Assembly: GCA_034660675.1 (NCBI GenBank)
Contig: JAYEJT010000011.1
Coordinates: 1-5,663, forward strand
DNA: 5,663 nt
Source of the DNA: CG03 sp034660675
Lineage (GTDB): Bacteria; CG03
Reading direction: 5' to 3'
In this document: one piece after another, positions 1 through 4,997 of the stretch
How positions within the stretch are numbered: the stretch's first letter is position 1
How the letters are laid out: each line of letters starts with the position of its first letter
Notes under the pieces: generated by a model
Seen by the model: only the letters and a program-made list of their open reading frames with translations
Databases searched by the model: none
Told to the model about the DNA's origin: nothing
Made by a program: the position numbers and the translations under genes

Positions 1-592
1 CTTTCCTGACGGCGCTTATGGCTTCGGCTATAGGATCGGGCAGCTTGCCGTGCTCCAGGGCCTGAACGTGCGGACTCTTTTCTTTTTTGCCTATGCGCCC
101 CGGAACGCCAACGATCGTCAGGCCCGCGGGCACATCGGAGATAACAACCGAACCCGCTCCCACACGCGCGTCCTCACCTATGTTTACAGCGCCCAGAACA
201 ATGGCTCCTGCCCCCGCGACAACACGGTCGCCCAGCGTCGGATGCCTCTTCTTTTTCTCGCTGCTCGTGCCGCCGAGGACAACACCCTGGTAAAGAAGAA
301 CGTCATCGCCGATCTCCGTCGTCTCGCCTATCACTATTCCCATACCGTGATCTATAAAAAAACGCCGGCCTATTTTTGCGCCGGGATGTATTTCAATGCC
401 CGTAAAAAAACGGCTCAAATGCGAAATAATGCGCGCCATGGTAAATTCTTTTCTTCTGTAAAACCAGTGCGCTATCCTGTGCGACCAGATTGCGTGCAGC
501 CCAGGATAGCAGCAGATCACCTCAAATCTATTCTTCGCAGCCGGGTCCTCTTTAAAAACAGTTCTTATATCTTCATTTATACGCCTGAACAT
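1..592 (-). CDS. cysE: Serine O-acetyltransferase (3' end outside window)
   Basis: Transfers acetyl from acetyl-CoA to L-serine, giving O-acetylserine, the committed step of cysteine synthesis in the cytoplasm. Reading from an ATG at 592, 197 residues are visible before the window ends without a stop. The start MFRRINEDIR and a short helical N-terminus match the compact bacterial form rather than the longer enterobacterial one. The left-handed beta-helix domain follows: HPGAKIG (69-75), IDHGMGIVIGET (80-91, containing the catalytic His region), a GVVLGGT turn (103-109) and further hexapeptide repeats to VGVPGRIG (161-168). A strong GGAGGAG ribosome site lies about 8 bases upstream, which fixes the start. 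It is the last visible gene of the PP-loop/cysK/cysE operon, 23 bp after cysK. CysE and CysK normally form the cysteine synthase complex through the CysE C-terminus, which is not in the window. The assignment is secure. The plus-strand reading frame over the same bases is a shadow. Confidence 0.97.
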   Translation of the reverse strand, partial: MFRRINEDIRTVFKEDPAAKNRFEVICCYPGLHAIWSHRIAHWFYRRKEFTMARIISHLSRFFTGIEIHPGAKIGRRFFIDHGMGIVIGETTEIGDDVLLYQGVVLGGTSSEKKKRHPTLGDRVVAGAGAIVLGAVNIGEDARVGAGSVVISDVPAGLTIVGVPGRIGKKEKSPHVQALEHGKLPDPIAEAISAVRK

Positions 593-615
593 AATAAATC
601 TCCTCCGATTGCCAT

Positions 616-1533
616 CTAAAAAAGGCCTCTTGAAATATATCTGTCACCCGAATCGGGAAATATCACAACTATGCATTTTCCCCGGCTCTCCTCTTTTCCG
701 GCCACACGTAAAGCCGCGGCCGCGGCCGCGCCCGACGACATACCTGAGAAAATACCCTCTTCTTTTGCCAAGGCCGCCGTGACACGCTCAGCTTCCTCAT
801 CGGAAACCGTTATTATCTCGTCAATAATTTTTCTGTTCAGAACCTTCGGTATAAAACCGGCGCCTATTCCCTCTATGGCATGAGAACCCGGCTCGTTTCC
901 CGAAAGAACAGCGGATGAAGCGGGCTCCACCGCCACGATTTTCAATGACGGCTTTCTCTTTTTGAGAACTTCCCCTATGCCCGTTATTGTTCCTCCCGTC
1001 CCCACACCGGTAACGGCTATATCGACTTCACCGTCCGTGTCGGCCCATATTTCCTCCGCCGTGCCAATTCTATGAGCTTCGGGATTGGCCGGGTTTTCAA
1101 ACTGCCGCGGCATAAAAGCGCCGCTTTTCTTTTCCGCTATCTCTTCGGCTTTCTTTATTGCCCCTTCCATTCCACCCGCAGCCGGGGTAAGAACAACCTC
1201 CGCGCCGAAAGAACTTATAAACTTTCTGCGCTCGGCGCTTGCCGATTCGGGCATGGTCACTGTCAGAGAATAGCCCTTCACCGCGCACACCAGAGCAAGG
1301 CCTATCCCCGTGTTGCCGCTGGTCGGCTCCACAACAGAGCCTCCTTTTTTCAAAAGCCCTCTTTTTTCGGCGTCCTCTATCATAGAAAGAGCTATCCTGT
1401 CTTTAACACTACCGCCGGGATTAAAGTATTCCAGTTTTGCAAAAACACGGCAGGAGAGAGCCTTTACCATTGGGCCGAGCTCAACCATAGGCGTGTTCCC
1501 CACAAGAGTTAAAACACTATTTTTCTGTTTCAT
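616..1533 (-). CDS. cysK: Cysteine synthase (O-acetylserine sulfhydrylase)
   Basis: PLP-dependent enzyme of fold type II that joins O-acetylserine and sulfide to give L-cysteine. The 305-residue product has the usual family length. It shows LVGNTPMVEL (10-19), the PLP lysine in NPGGSVKDR (K44), the substrate/cofactor loop TSGNTG (71-76), the phosphate-binding GVGTGGT (176-182), GIGAGFIP (222-229), MSSGA (265-269) and PDSGDRY (293-299). I chose the ATG at 1533, four bases past the stop of the upstream gene, because its protein begins where the family normally does. A GTG at 1557 would add eight residues (VKGKSVKK, with the initiator read as Met) and overlap the upstream gene by 20 bp. An AAAGGA lies upstream of the ATG at a rather long distance, so translational coupling to the preceding gene is likely. 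A run of six alanines at 269-274 comes from a GCGGCCGC-rich stretch and is harmless low complexity. CysM-type activity cannot be excluded, but the cysE neighbour favours CysK. Confidence 0.96.
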   Translation of the reverse strand: MKQKNSVLTLVGNTPMVELGPMVKALSCRVFAKLEYFNPGGSVKDRIALSMIEDAEKRGLLKKGGSVVEPTSGNTGIGLALVCAVKGYSLTVTMPESASAERRKFISSFGAEVVLTPAAGGMEGAIKKAEEIAEKKSGAFMPRQFENPANPEAHRIGTAEEIWADTDGEVDIAVTGVGTGGTITGIGEVLKKRKPSLKIVAVEPASSAVLSGNEPGSHAIEGIGAGFIPKVLNRKIIDEIITVSDEEAERVTAALAKEEGIFSGMSSGAAAAAALRVAGKEESRGKCIVVIFPDSGDRYISRGLF

Positions 1534-1537
1534 TTTT

Positions 1538-2167
1538 TTAACCGATTTTCCTTTCACATATTTTTTTCACAGCCTTCGCTTTCAGCGCCGTGTATTCCCC
1601 TATCATGTCATTTGACACCCTGTTGAACGCAAACAAACAGGAAGCCTGCGAGGGGACAGCGCTTATTCCCGCGCTTTCAATAAACTTCTTTACGCGAACG
1701 AGGGACATATCATACACGGGGTGCTCATATTTTACGCCAAAATCCCCGGCAATTTCCGCCGCAATATCCATATAAGCCCGCGTCTGCTCAGGATAATATT
1801 TCTGTTCCTTTCTGAAGCCGTCCGCCAAAATCCTTATTTTATTTTTCCGGCAGTATATCAGCGCCTCAGCCAGCATTGCCATCTTGCATCCGCAGCAGAT
1901 AAGATTTCCGTACTTCCTCACATCTCTCTCCATATCCCTTATTGCAAGTTTTCGAAAAAGCTCGCGCGAATCGCGAGCTTCCCACTTAACATTATCCGGA
2001 TATTCTAATTTCAATTCATCCGCCTTCTTCCCGGATTTTTCAAGGCCGCTCTCGGCGCCGTTGTCAAAAGTCAGAAGATGAACTTCATATCCCTTTTTGA
2101 CATAATAGAGCGCGGCGGCAACACTGTCAACGCCGCCCGAAAATAAAACTGCGATTCGCTTATTCAT
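1538..2167 (-). CDS. Small PP-loop ATP pyrophosphatase, thiouridylase/LarE-like, substrate unknown
   Basis: A 209-residue cytoplasmic protein of the adenine-nucleotide alpha-hydrolase (N-type ATP pyrophosphatase) superfamily. The PP-loop SGGVDS (10-15) follows a beta strand and precedes a helix and LLTFDNG (31-37). Further on are CCGCK (91-95), ADGF (115-118) and PSQASCLF (162-169). Members such as MnmA, ThiI and LarE adenylate a substrate and use cysteines for sulfur transfer. The CxxCK and SC positions here resemble the paired catalytic cysteines of MnmA or ThiI and the PCL cysteine of LarE. There is no RNA-binding THUMP or C-terminal MnmA domain, so this is a stand-alone minimal form, closest in my judgement to small MnmA-like archaeal/bacterial PP-loop proteins (COG2117-like). 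The ATG at 2167 is preferred over an upstream TTG at 2188, which lacks a ribosome site; GAGGA lies about 14 bases before the ATG. It heads the cysK-cysE operon, which suggests a sulfur-related role, but no specific reaction can be assigned. QueC-like annotation is possible but its zinc cysteines are not evident. Confidence 0.8.
   Translation of the reverse strand: MNKRIAVLFSGGVDSVAAALYYVKKGYEVHLLTFDNGAESGLEKSGKKADELKLEYPDNVKWEARDSRELFRKLAIRDMERDVRKYGNLICCGCKMAMLAEALIYCRKNKIRILADGFRKEQKYYPEQTRAYMDIAAEIAGDFGVKYEHPVYDMSLVRVKKFIESAGISAVPSQASCLFAFNRVSNDMIGEYTALKAKAVKKICERKIG
1958..1980 (-). other. Intragenic GC-rich hairpin followed by T's
   Basis: Inside the PP-loop gene there is a perfect 9-bp inverted repeat: AAGCTCGCG at 1958-1966 and CGCGAGCTT at 1972-1980, with a 5-base loop. 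Read on the minus strand, the stem ends in TT and is followed directly by TTTC, giving a short terminator-like shape. It encodes EARDSREL (residues 63-70), so the symmetry may be a by-product of codon choice. It could act as a weak attenuator or RNA-stability element reducing cysK/cysE expression, but nothing else supports that. Confidence 0.35.
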
Positions 2168-2220
2168 TTCACGTTTTTGCTTCCTCAAATTTCACTCAAT
2201 CTCTCAATCTTTTATTTTAC

Positions 2221-2249
2221 ATTTTACCCGGTAAAAAATACAGTAACAA
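2221..2249 (-). promoter_or_regulatory. Sigma70-like promoter of the cysteine operon
   Basis: On the minus strand TTGTTA (2249-2244) is followed by a 17-base spacer and TAAAAT (2226-2221). This matches 4 of 6 and 5 of 6 consensus bases at ideal spacing. Transcription would start near 2214, giving a leader of roughly 46 bases before the PP-loop gene ATG at 2167. That leader is too short for a T-box or SAM riboswitch. The position fits a promoter for PP-loop gene, cysK and cysE. Confidence 0.6.
2222..2236. promoter_or_regulatory. Palindrome overlapping the -10, candidate operator
   Basis: TTTTACC at 2222-2228 and GGTAAAA at 2230-2236 form a perfect 7-bp inverted repeat around one central C. 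It covers most of the predicted -10 box and part of the spacer of the cysteine-operon promoter, where a bound dimeric repressor would block RNA polymerase. The regulator is not identifiable from this window. Rrf2-type cysteine or Fe-S sensors are one class that controls such operons, but this is only an idea. Confidence 0.45.
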
Positions 2250-2275
2250 AAACGTTAAAAAACAATAACCTATCC

Positions 2276-2539
2276 CTGAAGTTTTGCCATAAGAGCATTT
2301 ATAAAGCAGGCACGGCAGAAGTATCCGGAGCTGTAAGTCTGCCGCTGCAAGTCTGCCGTGGCAGATGGCGTGCGGGCCATATGAGTGAGGGGTTTTGCCT
2401 CGTTCCCGAAGCTGAGCCCTGCGAAGTCCGCCTATGGCGGGCGAATAGGCAGCTGAAAGTCCGCCTGGGAGGACGAACCGCATACGTGAGCGTCCGTCTA
2501 CGGATACTTCTGTCGTGATTGCTTATGGCAAAACTTCAG
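2276..2539. repeat. 264-bp fold-back element with nested inverted repeats
   Basis: The outer arms are a perfect 18-bp inverted pair: CTGAAGTTTTGCCATAAG at 2276-2293 and its reverse complement at 2522-2539. A second pair lies inside: CACGGCAGAAGTATCCG at 2311-2327 against 2501-2517, 17 bp with a single mismatch that would be a G-U pair in plus-strand RNA. Between these lie small hairpins: TCTGCC/GGCAGA (2352-2365), ATGGC/GCCAT (2365-2380), GTCCGCC/GGCGGGC (2426-2442) and GGACG/CGTCC (2471-2495). TATCC occurs directly outside the left arm (2271-2275) and one base outside the right arm (2541-2545), which resembles a short target-site duplication. No credible reading frame is contained. It is either a non-autonomous mobile repeat (MITE-like) or a structured RNA closed by a long helix. 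The whole 2168-2586 gap holds this element plus the two flanking promoters. Confidence 0.75.
2331..2465 (+). repeat. Four degenerate copies of CTGnAAGTCyGCC
   Basis: The centre of the fold-back element repeats a short motif: CTGTAAGTCTGCCG (2331-2344), CTGCAAGTCTGCCG (2345-2358, directly in tandem), CTGCGAAGTCCGCC (2419-2432) and CTGAAAGTCCGCC (2453-2465). The terminal arm CTGAAGTTTTGCC (2276-2288) is a more distant relative. Copies 2 and 3 provide the left half of local hairpins. The spacing is irregular (14, 74 and 34 bases between starts), so this is not a CRISPR array. Confidence 0.6.
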
Positions 2540-2544
2540 ATATC

Positions 2545-2558
2545 CCGCTTGAAAGCGG
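2545..2558. promoter_or_regulatory. Palindrome at the -35 of the nuclease promoter
   Basis: CCGCTT (2545-2550) and AAGCGG (2553-2558) form a perfect 6-bp inverted repeat with a 2-base centre. It overlaps the predicted -35 box TTGAAA of the nuclease gene. It could be an operator for a small dimeric repressor or a chance palindrome. Confidence 0.3.
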
Positions 2559-2578
2559 AGCACCTTATTTATTACAAT
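2549..2578 (+). promoter_or_regulatory. Sigma70-like promoter of the nuclease gene
   Basis: TTGAAA (2549-2554), an 18-base spacer and TACAAT (2573-2578) each match 5 of 6 consensus bases. The expected transcription start, about 7 bases past the -10, falls at 2585 or so, practically on the ATG at 2587. The message would then be leaderless or nearly so. This agrees with the lack of a well-placed Shine-Dalgarno sequence before that ATG. The promoter lies just outside the fold-back element. Confidence 0.55.
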
Positions 2579-2586
2579 TTCCCTGT

Positions 2587-3297
2587 ATGAAAAAACCAAG
2601 GCCGGATGTACTAATCGGAGTTTTAAAAACGAAACGGGACAGAGACATTCTACTTGTAAAAAAATGGTACAGAATCCCCCTTGACCGCGCGCCGCGGAGA
2701 AAACCGAAATTTTTAGCTTTCTATCAGAGTGCGTCATTTAAAGATTCGGGTGAGAGAATAGAACTTTACGGCAGGATAAAATACTGGCGGCTGAGAAAAC
2801 GGAAAGACATTCTGCCCGGAGAAAAAAAACACTCCCGCGCAAATAAACTTTATCTGCAATTTTTTTTCAGCCGCGTGAGCAGACTGAGAAAACCCGTTTT
2901 GAACAGGGGCCGCGTCAGAATCTCATTCGGCTTTACAAGTCTTGAAAAACTGCGTCAATGCCGGAACATAAGAGGTCTTTTCGACATTGTTCCCATGGAC
3001 GATATACTCGCGGCAACGCTTAAAAAAAATAAAATAGACTTTAAAAGAGAATTTGTCATAAAAAGAAAAAACGGAAAAATATTCAGACTGGATTTCGGCC
3101 TACCGTCAAAACAGGGCAACATAGACGTTGAATGTGACGGCTACCGCTGGCATTCGCAAAAACAGCAGCGCATTAAAGATAAACTCCGTGATAAGGAATT
3201 GCGGCGGCTCGGCTGGAAAATAATAAGAATATCCGAAAAAGAACTTCTCAAAAACCCCTCAGTCATCTTAAAAAATATAAAAAAGAACCTTTGCTGA
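2587..3297 (+). CDS. WYRIP-domain protein with C-terminal DUF559/Vsr-like PD-(D/E)XK nuclease
   Basis: A 236-residue basic protein with two parts. Residues about 6-132 form a domain with WYRIP (27-31), LAFYQ (43-47), an IELYGRIKYWRLRKR strand pair (58-72) and ILPGE (75-79). I recall this arrangement from uncharacterised proteins of several bacterial phyla, and its strand pattern loosely recalls PUA/EVE-type folds. Residues about 133-236 match the DUF559/Vsr-like nuclease core: RLDF (D169), VECDG (E182, D184), H189, the conserved D198 and D202 region, then LGWKIIRIS (208-216). Such domains are Mg-dependent DNA nucleases, so cleavage or repair of DNA is a reasonable family-level expectation; the actual substrate is unknown. 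The ATG at 2587 is chosen because the fold begins shortly after it. A GTG at 2515 would start inside the fold-back element's right arms. It stands alone, divergent from the cysteine operon and convergent with hisI, typical of an accessory gene. No modification methylase is in view. Confidence 0.75.
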   Translation: MKKPRPDVLIGVLKTKRDRDILLVKKWYRIPLDRAPRRKPKFLAFYQSASFKDSGERIELYGRIKYWRLRKRKDILPGEKKHSRANKLYLQFFFSRVSRLRKPVLNRGRVRISFGFTSLEKLRQCRNIRGLFDIVPMDDILAATLKKNKIDFKREFVIKRKNGKIFRLDFGLPSKQGNIDVECDGYRWHSQKQQRIKDKLRDKELRRLGWKIIRISEKELLKNPSVILKNIKKNLC

Positions 3298-3302
3298 AGT
3301 TC
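3279..3302 (-). terminator. Possible weak intrinsic terminator of the his operon
   Basis: Downstream of the hisI stop, the minus strand shows a short stem: GAAC (3302-3299) pairs with GTTC (3288-3285). It is extended by a G-U and an A-U pair and followed at once by six T's (3284-3279) and further T-rich sequence. The stem is short (about 6 bp), so efficiency would be low. It lies over the end of the convergent nuclease gene. Confidence 0.3.
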
Positions 3303-3334
3303 AACCGAACCGGCATATCATACAATCAGGACAA

Positions 3335-3712
3335 CTATTTTTTGTAAGCTTTTTCGGGATCAAAAACTTTTTCCCTGAAAATTTGCCATTTGCCTGAAAC
3401 ATGTTTCCTGAAAAAACAGCTCGCATACCCCATGTGACAGGCGGGAACGCCGGATTTCACTTTAACAACCAGGGTATCTCCATCGCAATCCAGATATATG
3501 TCGATCACGTCCAGAACATTTCCGGATTCCTCGCCCTTGGTCCAGAGTTTTTGACGGCTTCTGGAAAAAAAAGTCGTTTTTCCGGTGGCAATCGTTTTTT
3601 CAAACGACTCCCTGTTCATGTAAGCGAGCATCAGAACATCGCCTTTCTCATCAACCGTCACCGCAGGAACAAGCCCCGCAGAATCAAATTTAATTTCATC
3701 AATTAACGCCAT
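3335..3712 (-). CDS. hisI: Phosphoribosyl-AMP cyclohydrolase
   Basis: Opens the adenine ring of phosphoribosyl-AMP to give ProFAR precursor BBM II, the third step of histidine synthesis. The 125-residue product is the monofunctional PRA-CH form with no HisE pyrophosphohydrolase domain fused. Signatures are in order: MLAYMN (28-33), SRSRQKLWTKGEESGN (50-65), the Mg-binding DCDGD (75-79) with C76, and ACHMGYASCF (91-100) with the Zn ligands C92 and C99. The start ATG at 3712 lies 14 bp inside the 3' end of hisA, and an AGGAGG at 3730-3725 precedes it, so coupled translation is expected. It is the last gene of the visible his operon. HisE must be encoded elsewhere if the pathway is complete. Confidence 0.97.
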   Translation of the reverse strand: MALIDEIKFDSAGLVPAVTVDEKGDVLMLAYMNRESFEKTIATGKTTFFSRSRQKLWTKGEESGNVLDVIDIYLDCDGDTLVVKVKSGVPACHMGYASCFFRKHVSGKWQIFREKVFDPEKAYKK

Positions 3713-4421
3713 ATTTTTTTATTGCCTCCTGTAGATCCAATTTGTTTTCATACACGGCCTTACCCGTGATAACGCCCGCAACGCCGGTTTCAGAAAGAGC
3801 CGCGATATCTTCCATACTGCTCACCCCGCCGGACGCAATGATATCCATATCCGTCATTGCCGACAATTCCGAATAAAACCCGGTATCTATACCCTCAAGA
3901 GTGCCGTCCTTCTCTATCTGCGTGACAACAATTTCCTTTATATTCCTGTTGCGTACAGCGTCTAAAAATTCTTTAAGAGACAACGGGGACGAATCTTTCC
4001 AGCCGTGTATCCTGACTTTGCCTTCCCCCACATCAGCCGAGAGCATGACCTTTTCAGGAAATTGCGAAACAATTTCGCCGAAAGCCTGAATATCATCAAA
4101 ATACAGAGAACCTGTTATTATTTTATCGGCGCCGGCTGCAAAGCACTCCTGCGCCTCCCTGAAACTCCTTATTCCGCCGCCGACTTCCAAAACAGCAGGC
4201 ACGGCTTTTCTTATGCTTTTGAGGGCTTCTTTGTTCCGCGAGTCATCTTCGCCGAAAGCTCCGTCAAGATTAACAACATGTATCCTTTTTGCGCCCTGCC
4301 TTTGAAAAGACCCGGCAACAACGGCGGGATCGTCAAAATAAATTTTTTCATCTTCGGCACGGCCCTTTAAAAGACGCACAACCTTACCTTTTCTCAGATC
4401 AATAGCCGGAATTATCAGCAT
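3699..4421 (-). CDS. hisA: ProFAR isomerase (HisA)
   Basis: Catalyses the Amadori rearrangement of ProFAR to PRFAR, the fourth step of histidine synthesis. The 240-residue TIM-barrel protein has normal length. It starts with PAIDLRKGKVVRL (5-17), where D8 is the first catalytic Asp. It continues with LEVGGGIRS (78-86), ITGSLYF (102-108), the second catalytic Asp D130 in LSADV, W141, TQIEKDGTLEGID (167-179) and the phosphate loops ASGGVSS (196-202) and GVITGKAVYE (217-226). The IEKDGTLEGID stretch with D130 fits HisA rather than HisF. The ATG at 4421 immediately follows the hisB stop with no gap, and its TGA overlaps hisI by 14 bp. An AAAGG about 10 bases upstream is an acceptable ribosome site. 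A dual HisA/PriA role in tryptophan synthesis is known only in actinobacteria and is not suggested here. Confidence 0.97.
   Translation of the reverse strand: MLIIPAIDLRKGKVVRLLKGRAEDEKIYFDDPAVVAGSFQRQGAKRIHVVNLDGAFGEDDSRNKEALKSIRKAVPAVLEVGGGIRSFREAQECFAAGADKIITGSLYFDDIQAFGEIVSQFPEKVMLSADVGEGKVRIHGWKDSSPLSLKEFLDAVRNRNIKEIVVTQIEKDGTLEGIDTGFYSELSAMTDMDIIASGGVSSMEDIAALSETGVAGVITGKAVYENKLDLQEAIKKYGVN
3725..3730 (-). promoter_or_regulatory. Ribosome binding site of hisI
   Basis: A perfect AGGAGG on the minus strand, 12 bases before the hisI ATG at 3712 and inside the hisA coding sequence. It decides the overlapping hisI start, since no other ATG nearby gives a family-length product. Confidence 0.7.
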
Positions 4422-4997
4422 TCAGATAAGGCCTTTCGTAGATGCCACTTTTTGGGACGAGGGTTTCAGCGCCGCTGAGAGAGCTTTCCCGAAAGCCTTG
4501 AACACCGATTCGCAAATATGATGATTATCGCGCCCCGCAAGTGAAACGATGTGAATTGTTATTCCGGCTTTAACAGATAAGGCCCTGAAGAAATCTTCAA
4601 AAAGCCGGTAATCAAAATCGGCTTTTCTTATATCGGAAAATTCAACGTTAAATTCGAGAAAAGGGCGGCCCGAAACATCCAGCGAAACAAGCGCCAGAGC
4701 CTCATCCATCGGGATAAAGGCTGAACCGAATCTGGCTATTTTGCCCTTTGCCGCTATTTTGCCTATGGCTTCTCCGAGAACAATACCCGTGTCCTCAACG
4801 GTGTGGTGCATATCCACTTCGGTATCGCCGGAAGCTTTTACAACGAGACCGAAACCCCCGTGATAAGCAAAAAGCTCAAGCATGTGATTAAGAAAGCCCG
4901 AAGGCGTTTTCACTCTGCTTTTTCCCGAAGAGAGAGACGAAAATTCAACGCTCACGGAAGTTTCTTTTGTCTTTCTTTTAATTTTTGATTTCCTCAT
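4422..4997 (-). CDS. hisB: Imidazoleglycerol-phosphate dehydratase
   Basis: Dehydrates imidazoleglycerol phosphate to imidazoleacetol phosphate, the sixth step of histidine synthesis, using a di-manganese site in an oligomeric enzyme. The 191-residue product is the monofunctional form without the HAD phosphatase of enteric HisB. The two pseudo-repeats are clear: GFLNHML (34-40) and DMHHTVEDTG (62-71) in the first, then DYRLFEDFFRAL (129-140) and RDNHHICESVFKAFG (156-170) in the second, ending in ASTKG (185-189). Metal-binding His and Glu residues H38, H64, H65, E68, H159, H160 and E163 are present. The first motif has Asn37 where most homologues have Asp. The ATG at 4997 overlaps the hisD stop as ATGA, and GGAAGGTG lies about 7 bases upstream. 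Confidence 0.97.
   Translation of the reverse strand: MRKSKIKRKTKETSVSVEFSSLSSGKSRVKTPSGFLNHMLELFAYHGGFGLVVKASGDTEVDMHHTVEDTGIVLGEAIGKIAAKGKIARFGSAFIPMDEALALVSLDVSGRPFLEFNVEFSDIRKADFDYRLFEDFFRALSVKAGITIHIVSLAGRDNHHICESVFKAFGKALSAALKPSSQKVASTKGLI

Noticed and set aside
50..619. Plus-strand 189-codon reading frame
   Set aside because: It lies antisense to cysE, whose protein matches the family along its whole length; the plus-strand translation has no recognisable pattern.
714..735. GCGGCCGC-rich repetitive stretch
   Set aside because: It encodes an alanine run after the SSGA motif of CysK, a place where homologues are also alanine-rich.
1534..1557. GTG start for cysK overlapping the PP-loop gene
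   Set aside because: It would add a non-conserved lysine-rich extension and has no better ribosome site than the ATG at 1533.
2168..2214. Riboswitch or T-box in the cysteine operon leader
   Set aside because: The predicted leader is under 50 bases and shows no conserved riboswitch core or terminator.
2331..2358. Tandem 14-bp repeat as a CRISPR fragment
   Set aside because: Units are too short, directly abutting with no spacers, and further copies are irregularly spaced; no cas gene is present.
2177..2518. Reading frames on both strands across the intergenic region
   Set aside because: They run through the inverted repeats and promoters, lack ribosome sites and give compositionally odd proteins.
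3559..3584. A-rich/T-rich inverted repeat GGAAAAA/TTTTTCC inside hisI
   Set aside because: It is a short, AT-rich, coding-derived symmetry with low stability and no run of T's suited to termination.
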